From the NCBI RefSeq assembly GCF_023555005.1, contig NZ_JAMJPJ010000008.1:39154-103153 (forward strand): a DNA stretch of 64,000 nt, read 5' to 3'. This document shows positions 7,956-16,489 of this stretch, one piece after another. Source of the DNA: Halomonas llamarensis. GTDB lineage: Bacteria; Pseudomonadota; Gammaproteobacteria; Pseudomonadales; Halomonadaceae. The notes beneath the pieces were generated by a model that did not search any database, was not told the DNA's origin, and saw only the letters and a list, made by a program, of their open reading frames with translations. The position numbers and the translations under genes were made by a program. Each line of letters starts with the position of its first letter. The first letter of the stretch is position 1.

Positions 7956-9077
7956 ATGCAACGCTATGATGTGATTATCGTCGGGGCGGGCCCGGCCGGG
8001 GTAGGTTTAGCTACCATGTTAGCAAAACTGCCCGATCTCGATTATGTACTGCTGGAAGGCGGGCGTATTGGTGAATCGCTGCGCCGCTGGCCCGCGCAAA
8101 CGCGTTTTATCACCCCCTCGTTTTACAGCAACCCCTTCGGCCTGGCCGATCTCAATGCCGTGGATGCACTCAGTTCGCCCGCACTCTATTGCGGTGTAGA
8201 ACACCCCAGCGGCGCCCAGTACGCCGACTACTTAAACTTTATTGCCCAGCAGCACGAGCTACCCATCCGTGAAGGCTGGCAAGTTCAGCAGGTAGCGCCT
8301 GCGGCGGACGGCGGCTTTTTTGTCAGTGGCGAACAGGGCGAGCTGCACACGCGCTTTCTGGTATGGGCCACCGGGGAGTATCAGTTTCCTGAACTGGCGC
8401 CATTCCCCGGGGCCAGTTGGTGTCCCCATTATGCCGAAGTGGAAAACTGGGCAGACTTCAGCGCCCCCCGCTATACGGTGATCGGCGGCTACGAAAGTGG
8501 CGTCGATGCAGCGGTCAACCTGGTGCAGCTGGGGCGCTCGGTGCGCCTGCTGGCGCGCAAATCCTCCTGGGATCCCAGCAGCCCCCACGACCCCAGCCTG
8601 TCGCTGTCGCCCTACACCCGGGGTCGCCTGGAAGCGGCGGTCAACACCGGGCGGCTGGAGATTGTCTTCGGCGCGGATATTGTCGAAGTCACCGCCAATG
8701 CGGCCAGCGGCTTTCGCATCCACGCCGCCGATGGCCGCCAATGGACCTGCGAACAGCCGCCGATTCTGGGCACCGGCTTTCTCAGCGGCGGCGGCGCCAC
8801 CCAGATTGATGAATGGTGGGAGTGGGATGCGAAGGGGCAGGTAATACTCACCGAGCTGGACGAATCCACCCTAACGCCAGGGCTGTTTTTAGTCGGCCCT
8901 CAGGTGCGTCACGACCCGCAAATCTACTGCTTTATTTACAAGTTTCGTCAGCGCTTCAGCATGATCGCTACCTGTTTGGCCGAGCGCTTGGACATTGATG
9001 CCTGGGTACTGGAAGAGGATAACCAAGTGTGGGGCGCGTTCGGTAACCAGGAGTGCTGTGAGGATTGCCAATGCTGA
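7956..9077 (+). CDS. FAD/NAD(P)-dependent oxidoreductase with Cys-rich tail
   Basis: Flavoprotein of 373 residues. The N-terminal Rossmann motif VIIVGAGPAGVGLA binds FAD; a second nucleotide-binding segment around TVIGGYESGVDAAVNL resembles the NAD(P) site of flavin monooxygenases and thioredoxin reductase-like enzymes; ATGEYQFPELAPFPG is the conserved ATG-type motif. The protein ends in GNQECCEDCQC, five cysteines in eleven residues, which looks like a metal- or thiol-reactive tail. A strong GGGAGG site precedes the ATG, 15 nt after cysS. It overlaps the transporter gene downstream. Its position in a Zur operon suggests a function under zinc starvation, but the substrate is unknown. Confidence 0.82.
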   Translation: MQRYDVIIVGAGPAGVGLATMLAKLPDLDYVLLEGGRIGESLRRWPAQTRFITPSFYSNPFGLADLNAVDALSSPALYCGVEHPSGAQYADYLNFIAQQHELPIREGWQVQQVAPAADGGFFVSGEQGELHTRFLVWATGEYQFPELAPFPGASWCPHYAEVENWADFSAPRYTVIGGYESGVDAAVNLVQLGRSVRLLARKSSWDPSSPHDPSLSLSPYTRGRLEAAVNTGRLEIVFGADIVEVTANAASGFRIHAADGRQWTCEQPPILGTGFLSGGGATQIDEWWEWDAKGQVILTELDESTLTPGLFLVGPQVRHDPQIYCFIYKFRQRFSMIATCLAERLDIDAWVLEEDNQVWGAFGNQECCEDCQC

Positions 9078-10087
9078 CCCTTAGCTCCCGCGACCGCTTA
9101 CCCGCTGCCACGCTGACCTCCAGCTTGCTGGTGATGGCGATTATTATCGGCGCGCTACTCGGCCACTTTGCCCCCGACCGTGGTCAGTGGCTGGGCGATA
9201 ACGTCGATACCACGCTGCTCACCATGATTGGCCTGCTATTTTTCAGCGTACGCCTGGACGTGCTTGCCCAACAGGCGGGCAACCTACGTTTTATCGCCAT
9301 TGCCGTGGTGGCTAACTTCATTTTCGTGCCCCTGATTGGTTATGGCGTGGCGTCGCTATTTATGGCGGCGCACCCACTGCTGATGGTGGGGCTAGTGATC
9401 TACTTTGTGTCGCCCTGCACCGACTGGTTTCTGGGCTTTACCCGCCTGGCAGGAGGCAATGTCGCCTTAGGGATGGCGCTGATACCGATTAATATGGCGC
9501 TACAGCTGCTGCTTTACCCGTTCTATTTGCAGTGGTTTACCCCGCATACGGGCGCGATTGATCCCCAGTTAATCGCTACCACGCTGCTGCACTGGTTTTT
9601 GCTGCCAGCGATCGCCGCCCTAACGCTGCACTACACGCTACGCTTTATGCTTGGCGAGCAACGTTTTGAACAGTGCCTAACCTTTGCAGACCGCGCCACC
9701 CCCTGGGTGATTGCCCTGCTGGTGTTGCAAATCTTCGCCGGTAATATCGCCTCAATCCTCGCGCACCGCTATGTGTTTGCCTGGCTGCTGCTGTCGGTGT
9801 TTGTGTTCTTTGTGCTGACCTTCTTGCTTAGCGAAGCGCTCAGCCGCGGGTGCTGTCTGGACTACCCCGAACACGCGCTACTCACCATGACCATCGCCGC
9901 CCGTAATGCGCCGCTGATGCTGGCGGTGACCATGACGGTGCTGCCCGGCCAGCCGCTTATCTATGCCGCCCTGGTGATGGGTATGTTAGTGGAGTTTCCT
10001 CACTTGACGCTGCTAAGGCGCGTGCTAATAGTGCTCGAACGTCACCCTTATCCCTCCCGATGGCTCCACCGTCGTAATAGTGGTTAA
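9071..10087 (+). CDS. SBF/ACR3-like (bile acid:Na+ symporter superfamily) transporter
   Basis: Inner-membrane protein of 338 residues with about ten transmembrane helices, of the superfamily containing bile acid:Na+ symporters and ACR3 arsenite exporters. The segment SPCTDWFLGFTRLAGGN resembles the ACR3 region with a Cys in the fourth helix. I start at ATG 9071 because GAGG lies at suitable spacing; an upstream TTG at 9065 does not fit. It overlaps the flavoprotein gene by 7 nt, so the two are translationally coupled and probably act on the same compound. Export of an arsenical, or transport of an organic anion made or consumed by the flavoenzyme, are both possible. Confidence 0.8.
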   Translation: MLTLSSRDRLPAATLTSSLLVMAIIIGALLGHFAPDRGQWLGDNVDTTLLTMIGLLFFSVRLDVLAQQAGNLRFIAIAVVANFIFVPLIGYGVASLFMAAHPLLMVGLVIYFVSPCTDWFLGFTRLAGGNVALGMALIPINMALQLLLYPFYLQWFTPHTGAIDPQLIATTLLHWFLLPAIAALTLHYTLRFMLGEQRFEQCLTFADRATPWVIALLVLQIFAGNIASILAHRYVFAWLLLSVFVFFVLTFLLSEALSRGCCLDYPEHALLTMTIAARNAPLMLAVTMTVLPGQPLIYAALVMGMLVEFPHLTLLRRVLIVLERHPYPSRWLHRRNSG

Positions 10088-10132
10088 CCACGACGTCCTT
10101 ATAATTGACGTCTATTTACCTAAAGGCCTTTT

Positions 10133-10693
10133 ATGATCAGAAAAAATCCGCGTGGCGATTTGCCTAAAATTGCGCCCAGTGCCTTTGTTGATCCTACCGC
10201 CATTATTTGCGGCTTAGTGATCGTTGAAGAGAACGTCTTTATTGGCCCCTATGCCGTCATCCGGGCTGATGAAGTCGATGCCGATGGCCATATCGATCCC
10301 ATCGTTATTGGTGCTCATTCTAATATTCAGGATGGCGTTGTTATGCATTCAAAATCCGGCGCCAAAGTGACGATAGGCCAACATACGTCAATCGCTCACC
10401 GAGCAATCGTGCATGGCCCTTGCTCGGTAGGCAGTCATGTATTCATCGGTTTTAACAGTGTGTTGTTCAACTGCGCGATCGAAGATAGATGTGTGGTGCG
10501 CTATAACGCAGTGGTTGATGGCTGCCATCTTCCTGCTGGGTTTTATGTTCACTCTACTGAACGCATTGGCCCCGAAACCGATTTGGCGCTTTTACCACAA
10601 GTCTCAACCGAAGCCAGTGAGTTCTCTGAAAATGTTGCCCGCACTAACAATGATTTGGTGCGCGGCTATAAGGCAATCCATAACGAGTTCTAA
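10133..10693 (+). CDS. Gamma-carbonic anhydrase-like protein (left-handed beta-helix)
   Basis: Protein of 186 residues built of hexapeptide repeats typical of the LbetaH fold (IGPYAVIRAD, IGAHSNIQDGVVMHS, IGQHTSIAHRAIVHG, VGSHVFIGFNSVLFN). The three histidines expected to bind the catalytic metal are present in VVMHS, IAHRA and IVHG. Members of the family can use iron or cobalt in place of zinc, which fits its position in a Zur operon; gamma-CA paralogues are known members of Pseudomonas zinc-limitation clusters. AAAGG precedes the ATG. It ends 3 nt before the ThrRS fusion gene. Carbonic anhydrase activity is inferred. Confidence 0.85.
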   Translation: MIRKNPRGDLPKIAPSAFVDPTAIICGLVIVEENVFIGPYAVIRADEVDADGHIDPIVIGAHSNIQDGVVMHSKSGAKVTIGQHTSIAHRAIVHGPCSVGSHVFIGFNSVLFNCAIEDRCVVRYNAVVDGCHLPAGFYVHSTERIGPETDLALLPQVSTEASEFSENVARTNNDLVRGYKAIHNEF

Positions 10694-10696
10694 ACG

Positions 10697-13177
10697 ATGA
10701 CAATGCCTACTTTGGAAAAGACAGTGACTATAACGCTGCCGGATGGCGCCGAGTGCCATTTTGATCACCGGGTTAGTGTCGCCGAGGTGGCGCACGCCAT
10801 TGGCCCTGGGCTGGCGAAACAGACCCTGGCCGGTAAGCTCAATGGTCGCCTGGTCGATGCCTGCGAGGTGATTGATCACGATGCCCAGCTGCAGATCATT
10901 ACCCCCAAGGATGATGAAGGGCTTGAGATTATCCGCCACTCCTGTGCCCATCTGGTCGGCCATGCGGTTAAGCAGCTTTACCCCAGCGCCACGATGGTGA
11001 TTGGCCCGGTGATTGACGCTGGTTTCTACTACGATATCGCCTTTGAGCGTTCCTTTACGCCGAGTGATCTCGCTGCCATCGAAGCGCGGATGCACGAGTT
11101 GATCGCCCAAGAGTATGAGATTGTAAAACGCATGACGCCGCGGGATGAAGCGGCCAAGCTGTTCAAAGAGCGCGGTGAAACGTACAAGCAGCGCCTCATC
11201 GAAGAGATGCCTGAGGAGATCACCAGCGTGGGACTCTATATCCACCAAGAATATATGGATATGTGCCGTGGCCCCCACGTGCCCAATACCCGCTTTCTCA
11301 AAGCGTTCAAACTGACCAAGCTGGCCGGCGCCTACTGGCGGGGCGATGCCAACAACGAGCAGCTACAGCGCATCTATGGCATCGCCTGGGCGGATAAAAA
11401 TCAACTGAAAGCGTATTTGCAGCGCCTTGAAGAGGCGGAAAAACGCGACCACCGACGCCTGGGCCGGGGTTTTGATCTGTTTCATTTTCAGGAAGATGCG
11501 CCGGGCGCGGTGTTCTGGCACCCCCGCGGCTGGGCGGTTTTCCAGCAACTGATCGACTATATGCGCCGCCGCCAGCAGGCAGCGGGCTATGTGGAGGTCA
11601 ACTCCCCCGATGTGATGGATCGCAGCTTGTGGGAAATCTCCGGCCACTGGCACAACTACCGCGAGCATATGTTCACTACCGACACCGAGGATGGCCGCTC
11701 GCTGGCGCTCAAACCGATGAACTGCCCCGGCAGCGTGCTGCTCTACCGCCACGGTTTAAAAAGCTACCGCGACCTGCCCATTCGCATGGGCGAGTTTGGC
11801 AAGGTGCACCGCTACGAGCCCTCCGGCGCGCTCCACGGGCTGCTGCGGGTGCGCCACTTTACCCAGGACGACGCCCATATCTACTGCACCCCGGGCCAGA
11901 TGGATGCCGAGTGCCGAGATGTGGTGGCCTTGGTGCTGGATATCTACCGCCAGTTCGGCTTTGAGGATGTGCGTATCAAACTCTCTACTCGGCCAGAGAG
12001 CCGCATGGGTGACGATGCCAGTTGGGATCTGCTGGAAGGCGCGCTGGAGCAGGCGTTGACGGGTATGGGCCTAGCCTATCAGCTCAACCCCGGCGAAGGC
12101 GCCTTCTACGGCCCGAAACTTGAGTTTGTGCTACGTGACGCCATTGGCCGCGACTGGCAGTGCGGCACGCTTCAGGTGGATATGAACCTGCCCGAGCGTT
12201 TTGGCCTGGAGTACGTGGCTAAAGACGGCCAGCGCAAGCGCCCCGTGATGCTGCACCGGGCGCTGTTTGGCTCACTAGAGCGCTTTATCGGCATTCTGAT
12301 TGAGCACTATGCGGGCAAGCTACCAACTTGGCTGGCGCCGGTCCAGGCAATGGTAATGTCGATCACCGAAGAACATGCCAGCTATGCTCAGGTTGTGGCA
12401 CAGTTGCTCAATGGGGCAGGCGTACGTACCGAGACTGACGTGCGCAACGAGAAAATCGGCTATAAAATTCGCGAACAAACCCTGCAGCGCATCCCCTTTC
12501 TGCTGGTGGCCGGTGCCAAAGAGCGTGACTCGGGCACCATCGCATTGCGCACTCGGGAGGGCGATGACCTGGGTGTATTGCCTGTTGATCAGGCTATGTC
12601 TTACCTGTCAGAGCATACTCAAGCACCGGACGCGCTTGAGTACCAAGCCGCTCAGCAGCGCCTTTTTGAGCAATTGCGCGCCCAAAAGGATATTGGGCAA
12701 GCGGGTTCAATATTTTCGTCGAGAGTCTCCGTTGAGCAGGTAGAAGAGGGTGACTTGTTAGCCCCCAAGTTTGACGCACAAGGTTTGCTTACCTGCGTTA
12801 CCACCGATGCCACAACGGGTGATGTGCTTATGGTGGGCTATATGAACCAATCCGCCTTGGCAAAAACTATTCAAACCAAAGAAGCTCACTATTGGAGCCG
12901 ATCACGGCAAATGCTCTGGCATAAAGGTGCGACCAGCGGCTTGGTACAAAAAGTGGAAGAGTTACGTGTTGACGACGACCAAGATGCGGTGTGGTTACGT
13001 GTCGGCGTGGCAGGATCGGGAGCCAGTTGTCATGTTGGCTACCGTTCATGCTTCTATCGTCGCATTCCGGTCGGCTTTGAGTGGCAGCCAGGCGGCGCAT
13101 TGATATATGTGGAGCCCTCAAAAACGTTTGATCCAAAACAGATATATGGGGATCTACCCAACCCGACCATTCTTTAG
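10697..13177 (+). CDS. thrS: Threonyl-tRNA synthetase paralogue fused to a HisI-like domain
   Basis: An 826-residue fusion. Residues about 8-70 are a TGS domain; 75-240 the editing domain with HSCAH and CRGPH; 250-545 the class II core; 550-645 the anticodon-binding domain. ThrRS zinc ligands are kept (C343, H394, H520). From about 650 to the end is a phosphoribosyl-AMP cyclohydrolase (HisI) domain: EVLM-like [27 protein letters not shown], then DDDQD (759-763) and CHVGYRSC (C778, C785). In HisI the first motif is DCDxD and its Cys is a zinc ligand; here it is Asp760. It follows the carbonic anhydrase gene by 3 nt. Zur context implies a low-zinc paralogue of both activities. No stop or frameshift lies at the junction. 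Confidence 0.9.
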   Translation: MTMPTLEKTVTITLPDGAECHFDHRVSVAEVAHAIGPGLAKQTLAGKLNGRLVDACEVIDHDAQLQIITPKDDEGLEIIRHSCAHLVGHAVKQLYPSATMVIGPVIDAGFYYDIAFERSFTPSDLAAIEARMHELIAQEYEIVKRMTPRDEAAKLFKERGETYKQRLIEEMPEEITSVGLYIHQEYMDMCRGPHVPNTRFLKAFKLTKLAGAYWRGDANNEQLQRIYGIAWADKNQLKAYLQRLEEAEKRDHRRLGRGFDLFHFQEDAPGAVFWHPRGWAVFQQLIDYMRRRQQAAGYVEVNSPDVMDRSLWEISGHWHNYREHMFTTDTEDGRSLALKPMNCPGSVLLYRHGLKSYRDLPIRMGEFGKVHRYEPSGALHGLLRVRHFTQDDAHIYCTPGQMDAECRDVVALVLDIYRQFGFEDVRIKLSTRPESRMGDDASWDLLEGALEQALTGMGLAYQLNPGEGAFYGPKLEFVLRDAIGRDWQCGTLQVDMNLPERFGLEYVAKDGQRKRPVMLHRALFGSLERFIGILIEHYAGKLPTWLAPVQAMVMSITEEHASYAQVVAQLLNGAGVRTETDVRNEKIGYKIREQTLQRIPFLLVAGAKERDSGTIALRTREGDDLGVLPVDQAMSYLSEHTQAPDALEYQAAQQRLFEQLRAQKDIGQAGSIFSSRVSVEQVEEGDLLAPKFDAQGLLTCVTTDATTGDVLMVGYMNQSALAKTIQTKEAHYWSRSRQMLWHKGATSGLVQKVEELRVDDDQDAVWLRVGVAGSGASCHVGYRSCFYRRIPVGFEWQPGGALIYVEPSKTFDPKQIYGDLPNPTIL

Positions 13178-13232
13178 GGTTATTCATGAGAGATAGGTAA
13201 AAAAGCAGCTTTTTTCGAACTCTCCAGTTCAT

Positions 13233-13270
13233 GGCAACGGACGCGATGCGCCGTTACCAAGTGGCTTTTT
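13233..13270 (+). terminator. Probable terminator after the ThrRS-HisI gene
   Basis: Inverted repeat GGCAACGG-a-CGC / GCG-CCGTTACC (13233-13258, one mismatch pair, 3-nt loop) followed by AAGTGGCTTTTT. The T-run is delayed, so termination may be partial. If active, cobW-folE2 would need their own promoter. A half Zur-like sequence, GATATGTTATATC (13281-13293), lies just downstream. Confidence 0.45.
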
Positions 13271-13376
13271 GCCCTAAAATGATATGTTATATCGTGTTTT
13301 AAGTGAGGTTTACATATAGGTGACCAACGCTTGGGAACGGCTACTGCGGAGAAAACAGCGAACCGAGAGGTATTCC

Positions 13377-13473
13377 ATGACTCGTATTTAGACCTACTGC
13401 AAGTTTAAGTTTTGAGGCCAAGGCACGCCAAGAGCGCTAGGAGCACCATTACCGCAAGGCGAAGTGGGAGTAG
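13377..13473 (+). pseudogene. Decayed small ORF upstream of cobW
   Basis: An ATG with a good GAGAGG site 6 nt upstream opens a frame that stops after MTRI. Shifting one frame restores FRPTASLSFEAKARQER, then an in-frame TAG, then EHHYRKAKWE and a stop 3 nt before the cobW start. The charged, Lys/Arg-rich composition after the shift looks like real protein, so I read this as a small basic protein broken by one frameshift and one nonsense change. Small hypothetical genes do occur beside cobW in Pseudomonas zinc clusters, but I cannot confirm homology. Chance remains possible. Confidence 0.35.
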
Positions 13474-13476
13474 ATT

Positions 13477-14565
13477 ATGATGCAAGGTCAATCGTTACTG
13501 CCGATCAATGTATTGACTGGGTTCTTGGGGAGTGGAAAAACCACACTCCTGAACAGATGGGTTAACCAACCCTCTATGCGCAATACCCTGGTGGTGATCA
13601 ATGAGTTTGGTGATATCGGATTGGATCATCAGCTGATCACTCACAGCGATGAACAAGTGGTCATCGAAATGAGTACCGGCTGCCTATGTTGCACGCTACG
13701 TGGTGATCTGAGCCGGACGCTGCAAGAAGCGCTTGACGATATAGCGGCACAAGACAAACCCCAGCCTTCCCGAGTCGTCATTGAAACCACTGGGCTAGCG
13801 GAGCCTACGTCTTTGCTGAAACTGCTGATGACGGATCACTGGCTAGCGCACCGCTTTAAGCTTGATAGCGTGGTGTGCTGCGTTGATGCGGCAAATGGTT
13901 TAGCAACGCTCGACGCCCACTGGGAGTCGCAACAGCAAATCGCGGTGGCCGACAAACTGCTAATGACCAAAACCGACCTGGCGAGCGAAGAGGGTGTGTC
14001 CCAACTGGCGAATCAATTGGCCAAGTTAAACCCAGCGGCGGAGCAGTGGCAGGTGATCAACGGCGAACTTTCGGCGGATTTGCTGGTGGGGGCAGGATTA
14101 TATGGTGGCGACACCAAGGGTTTTCAGGTGGAGCAGTGGCTTAAAGCGGGCAGCTACGCTGTACATCAAGCAGACACTCATCCAGACGCTTTTTCCGCGC
14201 CGCTGAACCGTTCGCCATTGAGTACCCATCCGCCCGGTGGCTCCCCTCACAGCGACGGCATTAATGCTTTCTGCTTTAGCGTTAACGAGTTAATTGAGCC
14301 TGATGCCCTAGAAAGCTGGCTGGATATTTTGATGTCATTAATGGGCGACAAAATGCTGCGCATTAAAGCTATTGTGCACCTCACTGACCGGGAGGCGCCG
14401 CTAGCGTTACATGGTGTGCAACATATATTTCACCCGCCTGCGTCCCTGCCGGCAAACAGTGTGGGCGACCGCGTATCGCGCTTTGTGTTTATTACCCAAA
14501 ACGTTGCGCCTGACACCGTGGCTGAGCTTTACAACTTCTTTCACTCTTCTAAAGAGGTAGACTAA
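13477..14565 (+). CDS. COG0523 (CobW-family) GTPase, putative zinc metallochaperone
   Basis: G3E GTPase of 362 residues. The P-loop is GFLGSGKT (15-22), the metal-binding CxCC motif is CLCC (C69, C71, C72), NEFGDIGLD and ETTGLAEP are the other family motifs, and the C-terminal CobW domain runs from about 265. A linker around residues 225-262 contains several His (HQADTHPDAF, STHPPGG, PHSDG) and could bind metal. Subgroups of COG0523 controlled by Zur deliver scarce zinc to chosen clients; here the candidate clients are the neighbouring CysRS, ThrRS or carbonic anhydrase. GGGAG precedes the ATG. It overlaps folE2 by 1 nt. Confidence 0.9.
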   Translation: MMQGQSLLPINVLTGFLGSGKTTLLNRWVNQPSMRNTLVVINEFGDIGLDHQLITHSDEQVVIEMSTGCLCCTLRGDLSRTLQEALDDIAAQDKPQPSRVVIETTGLAEPTSLLKLLMTDHWLAHRFKLDSVVCCVDAANGLATLDAHWESQQQIAVADKLLMTKTDLASEEGVSQLANQLAKLNPAAEQWQVINGELSADLLVGAGLYGGDTKGFQVEQWLKAGSYAVHQADTHPDAFSAPLNRSPLSTHPPGGSPHSDGINAFCFSVNELIEPDALESWLDILMSLMGDKMLRIKAIVHLTDREAPLALHGVQHIFHPPASLPANSVGDRVSRFVFITQNVAPDTVAELYNFFHSSKEVD

Positions 14566-15467
14566 TGACCGTTTTAACCTTACCGGATATTGCCAGCCAA
14601 ACCACTCGCTTATCGAGTACGTTGGCCTGGGTGGGCATGGAGGGCATTGCGCTACCTGTCCAGCTTGGCACTCACAGTGTCACGGCCAAACTGGACGCGG
14701 GGGTTAGCCTCGATGAGAGCGAAGCGCGCGGTATCCATATGTCGCGGCTCTATTTGGCGCTGGAACCGCTTGAAGACGCACCGCTTACCTTGCCAACGGT
14801 CAAGGATATATTAGACGCTTTTTTAACCAGCCAGGATGGGTTGTCCCAAGATGCGTACCTGAATGTGGAAGGCGAACTGCCGCTTAAGCGGCAAGCCTTG
14901 ATTAGTCCGCTCGCCGGGTGGAAAAACTACCCCTTTTCACTGCGCTGCCAATTAACGCCCGATGGTTTTCGAGCTGACCTGGAGCTGACGGTGGGCTATT
15001 CGTCTACTTGCCCCTGCTCGGCGGCGCTGGCGCGGCAGTCTATCCAGCAAGCCTTTGAAGAAGATTTTTCAGAAATCCCGCTAACCCAATCGGCGGTATC
15101 GGCTTGGCTGGGCAGCGAAGAGGGCATATTAGCCACGCCCCACAGCCAGCGTAGTTTTGTCGAGTGCTCGCTACGATTATCCGAGGACGAAAACATTGAA
15201 TCACCCGTAGCGGATTTGATGGACAATTTGATCAATCGTATTGAGGAAACACTCGGCACAGCGCTGCAAACCGCCGTGAAGCGCATCGACGAGCAGGCCT
15301 TTGCCCTTGCCAATGGGCAAAACCTGATGTTCTGCGAAGACGCGGCAAGGCGTGTGGATAAAGCTCTGCGGCAAGCGCCGGGGGTAGCCGGTTTCAAGCT
15401 GAAAGTCGTGCATGCCGAGAGTCTTCATGCTCACAATGCGGTGGCGCGCAGCGAGTGGAATGGGTGA
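14565..15467 (+). CDS. folE2: GTP cyclohydrolase FolE2 (type IB)
   Basis: Converts GTP to 7,8-dihydroneopterin triphosphate, the first step of folate synthesis. FolE2 does not need zinc, unlike FolE (type IA), and is the classic zinc-sparing substitute in Zur regulons. The 300-residue length is normal. Family features include YSSTCPCSAALARQ with the active-site Cys, an N-terminal VGMEGIALPVQL segment and the conserved HSQRSF region. The start overlaps the cobW stop as TAATG, showing translational coupling. It is the last gene of the zinc-limitation cluster; the following 234 nt hold no gene that I can see. Confidence 0.93.
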   Translation: MTVLTLPDIASQTTRLSSTLAWVGMEGIALPVQLGTHSVTAKLDAGVSLDESEARGIHMSRLYLALEPLEDAPLTLPTVKDILDAFLTSQDGLSQDAYLNVEGELPLKRQALISPLAGWKNYPFSLRCQLTPDGFRADLELTVGYSSTCPCSAALARQSIQQAFEEDFSEIPLTQSAVSAWLGSEEGILATPHSQRSFVECSLRLSEDENIESPVADLMDNLINRIEETLGTALQTAVKRIDEQAFALANGQNLMFCEDAARRVDKALRQAPGVAGFKLKVVHAESLHAHNAVARSEWNG

Positions 15468-15701
15468 GCGCCTCCATTATGAAAAGTGGTAGGTCGCAGT
15501 TTTGAATCAGCGTGTTAGCGGTATCTTTCTTCCCCGATTCAGAATGGGAATTTAAGCATGCCTGGCGGTCTTGGTCTTGCCAAATCGTAAGTGGCTATTG
15601 AGGGGTGAGGGTTGTATTTCCCTTCCACGTCTCCATCTAAGTGTATAAGGCACTATGCGAAATAACCTGACATGCATGCCTATACCGAACAGGAGTTCTC
15701 A

Positions 15702-16391
15702 ATGAGCAAACGTATTCTTGTGGTGCTGACTTCGCACGACCAGCTAGGTGACACCGGTAATAAAACGGGCTTCTGGTTGGAAGAGCTCGCGGCGCCTTAC
15801 TATGTGTTTAAAGATGCCGGGGCTGAACTTACGCTAGCGTCTCCTCTAGGGGGGCAGCCGCCGCTAGACCCAACCAGCGATGCGGAAGATAGCCAAACCG
15901 ACGATACGCGTCGTTTCAAACAGGATTCAGAAGCACAAGCGGCGCTGGCGGCGACCCATCGGTTGGGCGATATGAAGGCCAATGATTTTGATGCGGTCTT
16001 TTATCCTGGCGGCCATGGCCCGCTATGGGATTTGGTCGATGACCCGGACTCCATTCGTCTCATTGAAACCTTTATCGCCCAGGGCAAGCCGGTAGCCAGC
16101 GTTTGTCACGCGCCGATTGTGCTGATCAACGCCAAAGACGCCGCAGGCGAGCCGCTTGTCAAAGGCCGAGCAGTGACTGGCTTTACCAACGGTGAAGAAG
16201 AGGCGGTAGGCCTCACACAGGTTGTGCCGCACTTGGTGGAAAATGCACTGCAAGCGTGTGGCGGCAAGTACAGTAAGGCAGGCGATTTTACCCCTTACGT
16301 GCGTGAAGATGGCCAGCTGATTACCGGCCAGAACCCGCCGTCTTCCGCGCCGACGGCAGAGGCATTGATTGCTTGGCTTGAACGCGCTTAG
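15702..16391 (+). CDS. DJ-1/PfpI superfamily protein (class I GATase-like, Hsp31-like)
   Basis: Cytosolic protein of 229 residues with the DJ-1/PfpI fold. The nucleophile elbow is SVCHAPI, and FYPGGHGPLWDL is the preceding conserved GGHG motif; TGKTG-type NKTGFWLEELAAPYYVFKDAG near the N terminus is typical of the Hsp31/glyoxalase III-like branch. Such proteins act as glyoxalases, deglycases or chaperones; the exact activity cannot be assigned. I start at ATG 15702 with AGGAG upstream; an earlier in-frame ATG at 15672 lacks a site. Monocistronic, with a terminator behind it. Confidence 0.85.
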   Translation: MSKRILVVLTSHDQLGDTGNKTGFWLEELAAPYYVFKDAGAELTLASPLGGQPPLDPTSDAEDSQTDDTRRFKQDSEAQAALAATHRLGDMKANDFDAVFYPGGHGPLWDLVDDPDSIRLIETFIAQGKPVASVCHAPIVLINAKDAAGEPLVKGRAVTGFTNGEEEAVGLTQVVPHLVENALQACGGKYSKAGDFTPYVREDGQLITGQNPPSSAPTAEALIAWLERA

Positions 16392-16420
16392 TACGAGTTA
16401 GCGTTGCCATCTCCGCAAAA

Positions 16421-16447
16421 AGCCCCGTTCAAAACGGGGCTTTTTTG
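16421..16447 (+). terminator. Rho-independent terminator after the DJ-1-like gene
   Basis: AGCCCCGTT / AACGGGGCT stem (16421-16429 with 16433-16441, 3-nt loop) followed by TTTTTT. An A-run precedes the stem, so it may also serve the converging minus-strand peptidase gene. Confidence 0.85.
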
Positions 16448-16489
16448 TAACGGGGTTTTGTCGATAAAGCGTAAGCCAATCGGTAACGG

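Noticed and set aside
13199..13215. Palindrome AAAAAAGC-A-GCTTTTTT as a terminator
   Set aside because: Only a one-base loop and mostly A-T pairs; the GC-rich hairpin at 13233 is a better candidate.
15468..15701. Possible small gene between folE2 and the DJ-1-like gene
   Set aside because: No frame with a start, ribosome site and plausible composition was found; it is probably only promoter and leader.
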